Assembly: GCA_963978905.1 (NCBI GenBank)
Contig: OZ022258.1
Coordinates: 39,230,591 to 39,294,590, forward strand
Direction: 5' to 3'
Source of the DNA: Trichostrongylus colubriformis
Lineage: Eukaryota; Nematoda; Chromadorea; Rhabditida; Trichostrongylidae
DNA: 64,000 bases
The translations under genes were made by a program, and so were the position numbers. Shown here in pieces: positions 1 through 12,252 of this stretch; position 1 is the first letter of the stretch, and each line of letters begins with the position of its first letter. Below the pieces are notes generated by a model. It saw only the letters and a program-made list of their open reading frames with translations. It was not told where the DNA came from and did not search any database.

Positions 1-112
1 TCAGCTTCACGGTTCGATGCCGATATTGGCCAACCGGCTCAACACGTTAAACGTGTGAGTGCTGATAAGCTATGGTAAATATACCTTTCGCCAAGTTTTA
101 CGAACCATGTAC

Positions 113-3100
113 CTGTACGCTACTGCTCCGTTGGGTCCTGACTTCTGCAAGATAACTATCCATTGTACGTAACACATCACCTCTCTCTAGCACTTCCACA
201 GCATACTGCAGCAGTACCATTGAACCTGTCCTGCCTATACCCGCTGAGCAGTGTATAATGATGGGTGTCCTGGAACATTCAGGAACTGAGGATGTCAGTT
301 TCCGAAAAAACTTGGCTTACTTTGTTTGGACAATTTCATTAAGGAGATAGAGTGGAGCTAAATCTGCTTGTGGTACTCCTCTGTCAGGCCAGTCAATCCA
401 GTGATAATGTATACACGAATGAAGTGGACACCCAGGAACGTACACATCCAGATTGGTGACTTCCACGATCGTAGATGTCTCAAACGGGAAGTTGAACTAA
501 AAAGAAATGTTGAATTACCGCTTTGTGCTACGTGTACTGCATTCATACTTCGCGAGCGTTTCCTCCACATATCCGCACGGACTTGATCTCATATATAATC
601 CTCTCGCTCAAATACTCGCTGCGTTCTATTGACAGTATTGATTTCCAGGCTCCCATTACGGCTCACATGCCCACCAGCGATTCTTGCGAAACACGCGTTG
701 ATAGTGTGGCATATATACGGCCGAATATGTAGCAGGACACCCGAATCGGATCACTGCGCCGGCGATTTGCGCGGTAGATGCCTACTAGTGTTGTTGTGAG
801 TCGGCCGCTGCCTTGTCACGTGGCCTGACCCAATTCGAGTATGCTGACACGAACCGGTGCGGCCTTCACGACCAAGTGTCCCATGTGTTGCGTCGCATCA
901 TGACAACATAAGCACGGAAGCCCGTCAATAAGCGGCTGTAATTGAATTCCTTCCCTACACGTCGTATACCTACGCTGGAGTGTTTGTATTTGCATGATTG
1001 GCCATTTGATGACAGACCAACAGCAAATGAAGTGGTCTTTTTAAATGATACGGACCATTGGCCGATAATTAGTGTCGCACGGAAAAAATTGGCAGAGGAT
1101 TCTCAAAGGGGAAAATAGGAAAAACCATGTGGGGTCATTGGGTCTTCTTTTTTTGCAATATGCCACTATTCCCATTCGGTGATACTGGATTTTTGAGGAT
1201 GCTTGTAAAATTCGAATGACGTGCAGGAATTGGATCCTTGTTGCAAGGGAATACGTGCTGCGATCTTTCCAAAAGGTAAAGCAAAGACTGTACGCGGGAA
1301 ACTGGTATGGATTGTGAAGTGTAAAGTAATTATTATCCTATTGGATTACTGCCGTATGGAGTTTTGTGTTTTGTAGTGTAGAGACGCGCCTGCACTGGTG
1401 GCAGACGCGTGTATCGGTCAGAATCAGAGGTTTGAGTTAGTGCTACAAGTGCCACCAATCATCGCAATCGGTGTGTTTAATATTATCCAGAAGATGAAAG
1501 AGCATGGATGGTCGAACAAAATGCGCTGCAAGATTTGATCTCTGAATCATGTGTGCAGTAGCGATACCACTTGTCACTGCATTCGTCTACAGTGCTGTCT
1601 TACCTGCTCCTTACTCCTGAAATATACAGTGACGTCACCTTCGAATGTTAATGGTTCACCCTTCTCCGTCGGATAGTATGCCGCACACTTATCGCGACCC
1701 TAAATGCTGGTTGTTTTAATTGTGGAAGGAATACTTTGCGTAATTTGACGTAATCAGGGCACATCGCGTCGAAGGCCTACACATACGGCATGGGTTCTTA
1801 CATGGTCCATTTGGAGATGGGAATGGGGCTTGTAGACCATGTTCATACACCGTGCAGGCAGGGCGTGGCTGCATTCACAGGCAGCGAGGCAGAGTGGTAC
1901 GGGGAAGGTGCTGGGACGGCGCAAGCAAGGAGACAGACTGGCACAGGCGGAGACGCAGAGACACGCATCCACGCCCAGCCGCTGGCAACGGAAAGTATGA
2001 GCACGGCCTAAGTGCAGGTCACTGGTGGACAGAGCACTAACCTTCCAAGTGAGGAATGAGCAGAAGGAGTCCTCTTGTAGAATACAGAAGGATTTTTATG
2101 AAGCCAGATCCAGAAAGTATTTTCTCTCCATTTTCCTCCCCGGGTCAAGAGGAGTCGTGTAATAGTTTAGCAGTAAGGGGACGTAGTGTTAATGTTGATT
2201 CTTTCGCTGTACTGCGTAGGGGCTGATTAAGGATAGCTCAAAGGTTCACTATGTTTCTGGAATCGAAAATTGGCACATTAGCGTACCATTTCTGTAAAAT
2301 TACATAGCATCAGAATAACATCAGCCTCTTCTTGTACCACCATACACCAAAAATGGGCACATGTGTGAGGCAATGGGCCCTGGAATGAGGGGAATTACGA
2401 TCCAAACACTCTGGACAAAAACGTAAAATTGATTTTTTTGTGTTTCACCTGTGTACATACGAATTTCCTTGGATGGCTGGGAGTCGCTACATAGTTTGCA
2501 TGAATGTATGTGGAAGTGCCTAGAGTTAGGATAACGCGGTTGTCGTCGAAACAACCAACGTCCTGAAAATTTTACTTCCATTGTGTGAATAAGTAATTTC
2601 TAACAGTACATAACCGTGAGTTAGAGAGTCTGATGGCTGAAATGATTCAGTTGTGTTTTGTATTGGTGCGGTGCAAAAGGGATCGATGCTACGTCTCGTC
2701 ACAATTGCTGGCAAACTGCGAATTTCAGTGGACTCCTGTATTTTAACTGTAGAATTTTGCTTCTACGAGGTTCTCATTGAACAACTCTTTGAAGATCATT
2801 TTTGCCATCCACATTTGCTACGTTAGCGACTCAGTATGCGACGAGATTAACACTATAACGTGAAGAGAGAGACTCTTCTAAAAGGAAAGAAGGGGAACCG
2901 AGATGGAAAGAGGAGCAATCGTCGGTGCGCTTCTATGTAGCTAATTCCATATCAATGCAATAACGCGCTTGGATGCTAATTTGATACAGTCCATTTCCCG
3001 ACGGCTGGCAGGGCGAGGCCTAGGACTTGGATCGATCTCTCTCACTCTGCCACACGCCCTCACCCAAGTCTGTAGGCCACGCCCTGCCAGCCTACGGGAA

Positions 3101-4404
3101 CTGGACTGTACTTTCTTTTGTGCAGCACCGCATTCAAGGATTCGTCCATGGGAAAATGAGATTCTATGTTACCCAAAAATTTATGTTGTATTAGCCTAAT
3201 GTGAGCCGCATGCAAAGTTACACACGAAAAAAAGTGAATCCGGTTAAGATACAGCCACAAAGGCTCGGCCAGGTAAGCGGGGCCTCCGAGTAAGTGCCCA
3301 CCCCGTCGTCCGCTGCGGTCGAACGGTCGGAGAAGCATTGTAGGAACAGATGTCACGAAAACGTCCCATTCTCTGTTCCCAAACGCGGCGGACGAAGGGA
3401 CGAAGCTTTTACTCGAAGGCCCTCCCCACCCAACCAAAAAATTGGAGAGCTGTATCTTAATCGAATCCTCACTTTTTCGCGTGAAACTTTGCATGCGGCA
3501 CTTATTAAGCAAAAACAAATATATGGGTGACTAAGAAATCACTTTTCTGTGGACGATTCCTTTAAAGACAGCATTAGGGATAACGTGGTAATGGAGAAAT
3601 CTCTACAGAAAGTCACTCACATGGTAGTCCTGGGCCTAGGAAGGCTATCTGTGGCGAAATCCCGGTGAAAAAGCGCCCCTCCAAGCTGTAGAAACGCCGC
3701 AAAACCCGCGCAACTGCCCCGCCTCTTGGATAAAACGATCCCGCCTCCCTATGACGTAATTCCCGATTGACGGGGTGAGAGCGGCCAAGGAGATGCGGCA
3801 GGATCGAAGGTTTTGCGTCGCGCTTTCGCAGTTTCAGCTTCAAACTCACTCAAAAAAATACCATAGATGCTGTCGTATTTCCAAACATTCCCTGTGTTTA
3901 CTTGGCAACGTGCCAATGGAAAACTAGATCAGACTACTTCCCTCTTGACGGACAGGTCGTCCGCGACGAGATTCGACGGTGGAAAGGGGGTCCTATTTCT
4001 CGGGGTTTTGGCCAGTTCCATCTGTTGTTTCTTCACTGTCCTGTTACTAGGCATCTCGACTTTCATATGCACTATTTATTTTACTTTTCGTCCGACTTTC
4101 CCCTAATGCTGCCTATAAGTGCTCGTACCCCACTAGCTTCTTTGCCCAAACACACCACTCGCTGGTTCGGCGTGTGTTTGTCTATGTGTAGACCGTAGTT
4201 GTTATGTAGGCTCGAGTTTCCTGGTTAGTGTGGTAATCGAGTACAAATTCGAGAGGCACGTACCCTATAGCGATTATTCTTGTTAGCAAGTTGTTGGACG
4301 AATTCGGTCATTTTCGTTATATCATCGTGTTTCGGAATTTTCCTGAATTCTGCCACTAGTCCTTTTGGTCCCTTTGTCAACGCATTTTCGACAAAGCCTT
4401 TTAT
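113..4404 (-). CDS. Classical protein tyrosine phosphatase, catalytic-domain exons (3' end outside window)
   Basis: Six minus-strand exons join in phase: 4264-4404, 2449-2562, 2287-2379, 1604-1699, 321-496 and 113-269, giving 259 codons. They spell the classical PTP landmarks in order: a KNNRYRDV pTyr-loop-like segment, DDNRV, IHANY, CTQGPLPHT, KCAAYYP, the WPD loop in HWIDWPDRGVP, and the P-loop HCSAGIGRTG followed by VRTQRSSSVQ. The catalytic Cys and Arg and the WPD Asp are present, so the domain looks active and would dephosphorylate phosphotyrosine proteins. The last visible exon stops at a GTACAT donor inside the Q-loop region, so the C-terminal exon lies left of position 1. Introns have GT/AG ends; one is 51 bp (270-320). 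MITEs at 2987 and 3137 sit in the intron 2563-4263. Family identity is very secure; individual splice sites are my reading and subfamily is not assigned. Confidence 0.9.
497..1603. other. Intron of the PTP gene, nothing recognised
   Basis: This 1.1-kb stretch between PTP exons 1604-1699 and 321-496 shows no repeat with another copy in the window and no coding segment that would fit the PTP fold between the flanking exons, which join directly in phase 0. Confidence 0.6.
1857..1982 (+). repeat. Short inverted-terminal repeat element, family M1 copy A
   Basis: Starts GGCAGGGCGTGGCTGC and ends with an imperfect inverse (GCATCCACGCCCAGCC). Related copies are at 6755-6873 and, reversed, at 61876-62004. 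The minus-strand translations of all three align (for example VPLCLAACECSHALPA against VPLCLIACEHSHALQA), which shows common descent rather than coding. No transposase is present, so this is a non-autonomous MITE-like repeat. Confidence 0.65.
2987..3108. mobile_element. TA-flanked MITE, family M2 copy A
   Basis: Begins CAGTCCATTTCCCG and ends CGGGAACTGGACTG, with TA on both sides (2985-2986 and 3109-3110). The subterminal parts match the second copy at 46287-46428, including the GGCCACGCCCTGCCAG-type inner arm. It lies in a PTP intron. TA targets and inverted ends fit a Tc1/mariner-mobilised MITE. Confidence 0.7.
3137..3561. mobile_element. 425-bp palindromic TTAA-type element, copy A
   Basis: Near-palindromic element with ends AGGATTCGTCC and GGACGATTCCT, bordered by TTCA (decayed TTAA) on the left and TTAA at 3562-3565 on the right. 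A second copy of the same 425-bp length is at 49840-50264. The TTAA target is the hallmark of piggyBac-type transposition, but no transposase is present and the termini are not the usual CCC, so the superfamily is inference. It is in a PTP intron. Confidence 0.65.
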
Positions 4405-4876
4405 CTGAAATCTCATCGTAGCAATTTTTGAAATTTCGTAAACTGCCAGATGGTTCGGGACGCATAAGGAGGGAGGAGACCGAGACTGGGATATCCGTTA
4501 TAAGTAGCTTTTCTGGTGATAATCACGTGGCGATAAGGTGTACAAGTGGCAGAAATTCGTGCGTAATCAGTTAGCTAGCTGGAAAATCTTTGTAACTACT
4601 CAGAATGAGTGTGGATGGATGTGCTAGTTGGGGAACACTTTCTTGCTGTTTCATCTTTTACCTGATACCATACATATTACATTCATCAGTTCCATGACTT
4701 AGGCCAAAACACTAGGCAAAAGGGTCGGATACCAAGCACTGCGATGAGACCCTTCTCCAAATTTTGTAGCACCAGAATAGATTCGTGGAGAGCTTTTTGT
4801 TGTGTATACTTGCCACGTTGTAATTCCAGCCACAGCTTTTCCAAACTGTTGGGTTGTTTTATGGTTCATTATATTA

Positions 4877-5083
4877 GGTTGTCCCGAAAGTTCCGGAACA
4901 TCTCGACCTTTTTCTTTCAAATTTATTTCTTCACAGCATGAAGCATTTTGCAGCATGTCATATATCATTCGGAAGAGAATTTTCTACTCTACAGAATGAC
5001 ATGTCTTACTGACTGAAATGTGTTTATGTTGTAAAGAAATAAATTTGAAAAGTGGTCGAGGTGTTCCGGCTTTCGGGACAACC
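4877..5083. mobile_element. 207-bp mariner-type MITE
   Basis: Inverted ends GGTTGTCCCGAAAGTTCCGG and its near-complement, with TA at 4875-4876 and 5084-5085. The interior (GCAGCATGTCATATATCATT and following) is also found inside the arms of the longer TA element at 11219-12252, so the two families share internal sequence. No coding capacity. Confidence 0.75.
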
Positions 5084-6754
5084 TAATACACCACTGCACT
5101 TTTTTTGTTGATTTTTCTTTGTGCATTTAAGTAAACTGGCCAAGAATATGATCAATGATTCGCAGTCACGTGCTAATCAGTGACCGGATGCTTTCCTTTC
5201 CGAAGTGAGTGGTGATGACGACTGAAGAATTCGAGAGGTCACTTTTGAGGTATTTGTGGTGTCTTATTATTCTCGTGGAGATGCTGCTTCAGAGTGCGGA
5301 AGAGATGGTGATCTCATCGAGCAGTACCATGACCCTGTATGCAGAGGATATGATCAGCGTTGTGGCCAGTTGTTTCAGAATAAAACGAGTGGGTCTTGTC
5401 ATATGAGGGCGGTTTCTGACCGGGAGGGCTGGACTAGATCATTTAGTATGCTCAGTTCTAGTAGACATTGGCAGTGAATGTGTGCTTGTTATCGACCATT
5501 TCGCCAAGCATGCTCTGCTTTATCAAGAAACAAGACCCTAGCTTCAGAGTGCAGAGAAGAGTTTGCACGACTAGCACCTAGTTTGTGCTTGAGATGTCCA
5601 GTAGACCTGCCACATAATATGTTATTATTTTTGTAATAAACGGAAGACACGTTCTCAATAATGGTCATGATACAAAGGATCTCGTCAGAGCTGTCGCAGA
5701 GCCACGAGTTGAAACCGAACTTTGCATCACCTCATTGTTAACTGGATCGCATAAGCCATTACTTCACGGTTTGGTCAGCCGAAATGTCTGGAAAGATGCA
5801 GTGCCGACCTTCGTAACTGTTGTTGAAACATTCATATCCCATTTTTTGTAATGCGCACTGAATTCTGTACTGAATTCAGCTGACGCTGGTACTTCTCTGC
5901 TTCCAAATAGTTGACCGATTATGATGCCCTTCCTATGATACTTTTTGATACTTTTGCTGAACTTGTGGAGCACTTTACAACATGCGTAAGCAATTCAGAC
6001 ATGACCCGCTTTCACTAACGCGGAAGTGAACCACTCGTGCGAACTCATTAGATGACCTATGAGATCTAAAAAGGTTGCCCTGTGTCTGTTGTGTGGAATA
6101 TCCGTACTTAATTTCGGAAATTTGTAGAAGAGGAAGATGGTGAAGTGGCAGGTGGTGTCTCTCCCACGTTCATTGTGCGGAGATCGAATTCCGCACCATT
6201 GCCCGCTCAGAATCCGAGCTATCTATCCTCCGGATAGAAAACTCGGGGCTTGTACCTTTGCTAGACTCCGCAAGTCATTTTGTAGGCCAAATCGCATTCA
6301 TCTACGGCCACGGTTGTTAATAAAACCAGAATGTGAGGCACATACCAACAAGGGATTGGTTGAGCCCAAAACTTTAACCCCTTATCCCTCGAGAAATTCG
6401 CTGTAGGCAGTGCTAGAAAGGGCTGTTTTTGATGGCAGTCGACAAAGTGCGAAGTTGCGCCTTGTCGGGTTCTACCCCCACCAGCACTACTGCGTTGTAT
6501 GTTTATGGGGTGACGCAAGGAGAAACATACAGGTTTGGGTTGCGTGAGAGAGGCCACAAATTACCCATGTTCAGTGCGCCAAGTGATTTTGTGGTTTGCT
6601 AGGGAAAGGGTTCTTTGAAGAGTCACCAAAGTAAGGCAGACGGACAGGAAATACAGACAGTTCAACTACAGAGAAGCAGAAACAAGGAGGTGACGATGTG
6701 GAGGAGAGGGAAGCTTTCGATTCGTAAACTCCAGGCTGCGTTCTACTCAGCGCC
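5084..6754. other. No recognised gene
   Basis: I see only short open frames. A minus-strand frame near 5764-5973 has mixed composition that could be an exon, but neither a domain nor a convincing pair of splice sites supports it. The stretch would be intronic if the exons at 6937-7398 belong to the PTP gene. Confidence 0.4.
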
Positions 6755-6873
6755 TGCAGGGCGTGGCTGTGTTCACAGGCAATGAGACAGAGTGGCACGG
6801 GGAGGTACAAAGGCAAGGCAGGCAACGAGGCACAGTGACGTAGTCGGAGATGCAGACTCGCAGCCACGCCCTT
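6755..6873 (+). repeat. Inverted-terminal repeat element, family M1 copy B
   Basis: Begins near CTGCAGGGCGTGGCTGTG and ends with the inverted CAGCCACGCCCTTCT. It is clearly related to 1857-1982 and to the reversed copy at 61876-62004. Confidence 0.65.
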
Positions 6874-6936
6874 CTACCGGCGGCACCGCAGAGGATGAAC
6901 TCGGTCCAAGTTTTGAGTAGCTCACGTTGGTATTAC

Positions 6937-7398
6937 CTGTTCTCTCCTTGCCGCCTTCATGTCCTTATCTGTCATTGGAGGTAAGAAACTCCATGCAACC
7001 TCATTTCTCTGCAGATCTACTTCTGAGACGTAAATGAAAGCACCACTGACGTCAAAATCTCTGAAACGATAGTCCCGGAATGATTCTGTTAATGGCAGCT
7101 TCAATGGCATACATATCTCAAATGTTCTGTACAAAAATCAAAACATATAAGCGAGTTTCTTCATGACACGAGCTCTCTGCAAGCCATATGACTTCCTTTC
7201 ATGGGCGGTTTACCGTGACAGGCCTATCCATGTAAGCCTGCTTTTGTTAATAGCCGGCACCAGAATCGGTTCAGTCGGTCTCCGATCATGATCGCGCATA
7301 GTGGAGGAATCCCCAGTGGATCGTATTTTGAGTCGGGAAGGGGGTCGTTTTCCGAAATTCCTCAAGAATTCCTCGACGATCACTTCTTTCGAGTAATT
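6937..7398 (-). CDS. Two probable upstream exons, possibly the N-terminal part of the PTP gene
   Basis: Two minus-strand exons fit together in phase: 7214-7398, ending at a GTAAAC donor, and 6937-7126, starting after a TTTTTGTACAG acceptor and ending at CAG|GTAATA. Together they give about 125 residues including VIVEEFLRNFGK and SFRDYRFRDFDVSG. The 3' phase is 0, the same phase as the first catalytic PTP exon at 4404, and the strand is the same. One gene with a 2.5-kb intron holding MITEs is therefore plausible. The start of the first exon is uncertain: its acceptor (GCGGCAG) is pyrimidine-poor and no ATG is obvious. I do not recognise a domain in these residues. They could be a separate small gene. 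Confidence 0.5.
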
Positions 7399-7552
7399 CT
7401 GCCGCGGGGTGATTTTTAAGAAATCATCAGTCAATAATCATAATCAGTGTTAGGAAACAGTGTACTTCATGATATCAGAGGACCACATTCTTCCATATTA
7501 GCTAGGGTGGGTGTGGGGGAGGGGTGGCGCATCGTATGGTTGAGCCTGTATA

Positions 7553-8297
7553 CAGGGGGTGCCAAAAAAAAAGTAATTTTGTCTCGTCCACTTTCACCCC
7601 CTTTAGTCGAACTACAGCAAATTCTGTTGAGGTATTCACATCCCCAGATTCAAGAGCAGACCTCACTCTATCACTCTACTCCGTGGCAGCCTTCTGCACG
7701 AGCAGGAATGGGAGCGAGGAAATAGTGAACAAGATGTGTCACCTCAACTGGGCAAAATCCGAAATTTCGTCGCCCTCGTTCACAACCTTGCTGAGGTCCA
7801 TTCACTCTGGGTACCTAAGGGGATTCATACTGGATGGTGTTCTTTAGGATCCCGTTTTTTCCGGGTTCCCAGCGCCCTTCGTTTCCAAGAGCCAAAACGT
7901 GCACTTACCACTGAAACCCCTCCGGAGGCGGATTTGGACATGAAAATGATACTTCGGATCATAGCAGCCTTGTCCAAGCAGCAGGGGCTCTATGACTTCC
8001 ATGAACCGAAGGGCCAATCCTTAGGAAGCTTCCCACAGAAGACCTAACATGGAACCCGGCTCCACTGTTTTAAGGGGACCTTGATACCGTGGGTGCTCCG
8101 AAGCCCGACTGCGCCGCTTAAAGGTTCTAATTTTTATGAAAATGAAAGTAGTGAATCTCAGCTTGTTCCTGCTTTTAGAGGAACATTTCGGGAATATTTT
8201 GCCCCAACACTTTCATTTCTTTCGTTTCCCTATCTTTTGTATAATTGGAAGATGTGAGCCGTGGGCAAAATTACTTTTTTTTTTTTGGCACCCCCTG
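7553..8297. mobile_element. 745-bp Tc1-type TIR element, non-autonomous
   Basis: Ends CAGGGGGTGCCAAAAAAA and the inverse TTTTTTTGGCACCCCCTG, flanked by TA (7551-7552 and 8298-8299). The inverted match extends into AGTAATTTTG, about 25-30 bp allowing for length change in the A-run. The CAG start and TA target are typical of Tc1 elements. The interior carries open frames up to 107 codons with no DDE transposase motif, so it is deleted or filled with unrelated DNA. Confidence 0.75.
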
Positions 8298-9039
8298 TAG
8301 GTGTGGGGAGGTCGTTACCTCAAAAAAATTTTCCGACGCCAGGTTGAACCATGTCAACTCTCCATGGTAACCACACAAGTGGATGGACGGCACCAAGACG
8401 GCGCGGGGCTAATATCGTTAATTGCGACAGGTACTCACTCCATTCACCGTCCATTGTTACTTTACTCGCTTCTACTTGCAGTGTACAAGTATCGTCGGAG
8501 GCCTATTGAAACAAGTCTGGTAAAGCAGTCTCAAAAAAAAGCAGTCTTGTATGGGTACACCTGTCACGATAATTTTTGTAAGAAGAAATAACATCTAGAA
8601 GATTCTTCCTATGCTGCCTGAACTAGGTGCTCAAGACGTGAAAAAGCGTATCCGCCACAGACAAAGAATCGGCAGCTCAACCGAGCTGGGATAAGAAGTA
8701 GCACCTCAGGTCCCTGACTCCTCAACAGTCGATCACACTTTCTTCAGCCTCTTGAGGCTGAAACTTTCGAAACACTCTAGCGCAAGGTTTCGAGTAACGA
8801 CCAAAGGCTTTTGTTGTTGTGGAAAAATCCTACCATTATAGTAGGCGGTGTGTCGGTTTGTGCGTTTGTGTGTTTGTGTGTGTGCGTGTGTGCAATTCAT
8901 GTGTTTGACCAAAAATCCATATCTCGGGTCGCAGCGAAACTGGAATCTTGCTTTTCGCGAGAGATGTGGAGGCTAGGACGGTGAGACTAACGGTGGGTGA
9001 TCCAACTTGGAAACGGTTGATAAGGTTTGTTATAGAGCA

Positions 9040-9128
9040 GGCAGGGATAGCCGAGGGGTTAAGAGAGTAGGCCCACGTCTGCACATTCAAGACCACTGGT
9101 TCGATCTTCGCTGAGGTACATTCCATGC
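9040..9128 (+). repeat. tRNA-like sequence (possible SINE head or tRNA pseudogene)
   Basis: Contains an A-box-like TAGCCGAGGGGTTAAG and, about 40 bases on, a B-box-like GGTTCGATC. The T-stem does not pair, so a working tRNA is unlikely. It lies inside the Helitron-like repeat, just upstream of the LINE, and could be a SINE fragment. Confidence 0.4.
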
Positions 9129-11218
9129 CTTGCAAGAAATTGCAAAAATGGTGACTTCACTAGCGTCAGGCCCAGGTTGACAGGCCGGCTGATGGAGAAA
9201 CTTAGTCACAACAAAATCTCTCAAGTCTCTAAAAGAACAGTTATAAAGCTAGGGCGTCACCCGGAAGTGGCGCGCAGAACCCTCGCTCAAGTTCTGTGGA
9301 TTCTGTGGTCACTATGCGAGGGCTACCGAGGGGTGAACGACCTTGGCCAAAGAAGTTAGTTCGAATCGGAACTTTCAATCTGGAGTCGCTGACCGGCAAG
9401 TCCGGCGAAGTGGCCGACCTAATGAAACGCAGGACCATCCAACACCTATGCCTTCAGGAAACTCGCTGGAAAGGGGCCAAGGCAAGGAAGATCGGAAAGG
9501 GTGTGGAACTCTTCTACAACGGAGGACACACCAAACGAAACGGCGCAGCCATAGCCGTAGCAGAATTTCTTATGGACTGTGTCTCTGCAGTGGAGAGGAT
9601 AAGCGACGAAATCATGGCTGTAAGGACAGACACAAATGAGGGGTACTCTACCATAATGACAGTGTACGCATCTCAAGCTGGCTGCCCTGAGTTGAAAAAG
9701 ACCAGTTCTATCTGAACCTCGATGAAACCATCAAGGCAGTCCCGGAAAATGACTACCTCACCGTAGCGGGCGACCTGAACGGCCATGTCGGTAGTGACCA
9801 GAAAGAGCTGGAGAGAGTGCACGGTGGCAGAGGCATTGGGTCAGGGAATGCTGAGGGATAGAGGGTCCTCGACCTGGCTATAGCCTACGACTTGGCTGTC
9901 TGTAGTACTTTCTTCGCAATAAGGGAAACTCAAAAGGTAACCTACAGCAGCGGGGGGTATCAAACGGAAATAGATTATGTGTTCGTAAAGAAACCCTGTC
10001 CTCAATAGTGTAAAGAACCTCAAGGTGCTACCTGGTGAGGCATTGGTCACCCAGCACAGACCTCTCCTTGCGGACATTGCCATAGAGGTCCCAAAGAAGA
10101 CGAAGGTAAGGGCTAAGCATAGGATACGATGGTGGAAGCTACATAAGGTAGAGAAGAATGATCTAAAAGGGAGGGTAATGGAGATCGGTCTTCGAGACCC
10201 CAGCGGTGCGGTTTAGGAGACCTGGGATAGCACCGCCAAGGTCATCCTACGGTGCGCGAAGGAAACACTGGGTGAAACCTGAGGAGCTTCAGAGAGACGA
10301 AGTGGCTTGGTTCTAGAACGAGGATATTCAGCGAGTGTGAAACGGAAAAAGCTGGCAGAAAACGCGGAGCCAAGAACACCTCGCCGCCTATAAAAGTTGC
10401 TCGAAGCTCGCCAAAGCAACCGTAGCCATAGCCAAGAACACGGAAAGGAATGCCTTGTACGAGAAGTTGGAGGGCAAAGATGCGGAGAACTTCGTCTTCA
10501 GGCTGGCCAAAGCTCGAAATGCCACCCAGGACATCAGGGTGGTAAAGTTCGTAAAAGCAGTGGCGGTGTCATCCTCAGAAAGCCAGTCGAGGTAAAAAGG
10601 AGGTGGCAGGAGTCCTTCGATGGGCTTCTGAACGAAGAATTTCCCCGTAACTAAAGTCAAAAAAGGGAGGTCACGGCTGGTTCAATCCTACCCTGGATGA
10701 ATGCAGAGATCCGTCGCATGCTAGAGAAGATGAAGACTGGGAAGGCGGTTGGGCCAGATGGGGTGCCTATAGATGCATGTGGAAGGAATTGGGTGAGTAC
10801 GGGATAGAGTGGTTCACTCACTTCCTCAAAACGAGTGCCGTGGAAGGAAGGATCCCAGATAGGTGCAGGACTAGTACAATCGTCCCCATTTTCAAACAGA
10901 AGGGAGTGCTCCAACTACCGTGGGATCGAGTTGACTGCTCACACCATGAAGCTCTACGAGACGCTGATCGATTCAGGGCTGAGAGAACTCATCCCTATCT
11001 CCCAAGAACCGTTCATGTTCATTCCTGAAAAATCCACAACCGACGCCTGCTTCATCGCCAGGCAGATGATGGAGAAATATCGAGAGAAGCGGCGACCATG
11101 CTACCTAGCATTCTTCTATCTCAAGAAGGCTTTCGACCGTCTTCCCAGGCCAGTGCGTGGATGCCTCGCGGAAACTTCACGTACCAGAACGGCTGACCGC
11201 CCTCATAAGGGATATGTA

Positions 11219-12252
11219 TTGGGTCATTCCATAAGTAATGTCGTTTTTTTTTCAAGCATAAATTTTTCCTATGAAATCACAGGTTTTTGCAGCATGTCAT
11301 ATATCATTTGAAAGGAGTTTTTCTGCTCTACAAAATAGCATGTTTTCTGAATATGTTAGAATGGGGTCGACATTTAGGCTGGCGAAGAGTAGGTCCAGCC
11401 GACAAAAATTGGCCGAACCGGCAATCAATTAAAACACTATATTTCACTTTAGGAAAATCAACCAGTCATATGTCGCGTACTTAGTCCTGACCTTCTTTGC
11501 AATTTTCAATACTTGTTTGATCGAGAGGTGGTGTCGTTCTTTTTCTAAATTTCTTTTTCTGAAACCACTCACGTTCACTCGGAATGAAATCTTTCCTTTC
11601 AAATCCCTTGCTCAGCAATGCTTTACAAACCATTCGGAAGGATTTTGTCTGCTCTATCGAAAACTGTTTGGATTTTGTTTTGGCTGCGATTCATATTGAA
11701 TTTTAGTACCGTGTGATAGTGTCCAAATAACATTTTTTCACAATTTATTTTTCCATGAAGAAGTTGAAGAATCCGGTCAGTGGTATTTCCTTGCTCCTAC
11801 ACACCAGCTGTTCTTAACATTTCACCACTCTTTCAACTGATTGGCCGAGAAAACTCTCTTGCCTTGGTTCGAAGAAATTCCCCAAAATCACCGAGTTGTG
11901 GCGGAAAAACTAAATGTGTAAAAAGAGCTTATGTGACTTTTTAAGCAGCCGACTGGTGGAAGTTGCAAAACAGGTCGGGGCTAAGTATGGAGTACATCAT
12001 TGGTTGGTTTTCCTCAAGTAAAGTATTGTGTTTTGATTGATTACCGGTTTGGCCAGTTTTTGTCTGCTAGACCTACCTCTTCGCCAGCCTAAATGTCAGC
12101 GCCATTCCAACATGCTCAGAAAGTGAACATGTCATTTTGTAGAGCAGGAAATTCTCTTCTGAATGGTATATGATATGCTGCAAAAACTTGTGATTTCATA
12201 GGAAAAATATATGCTTGAAAAAAAAAACGACACTACTTATGGAATGACCCAA
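11219..12252. mobile_element. 1034-bp TA-flanked element with about 250-bp inverted repeats
   Basis: Ends TTGGGTCATTCCATAAGTA and the inverse, with TA at 11217-11218 and 12253-12254. Inverted similarity runs inward for about 250 bp on each side. The middle has no recognised transposase. Removing it in thought rejoins the LINE reverse transcriptase frame between RDMY and DGAKAAV, so the boundary is exact. Tc1/mariner-type by target site. Confidence 0.85.

Noticed and set aside
3574..3591. TAGGGATAACGTGGTAAT, close to the I-SceI homing site
   Set aside because: Two mismatches to the 18-bp site and no homing endonuclease or intron context; coincidence is the simplest view.
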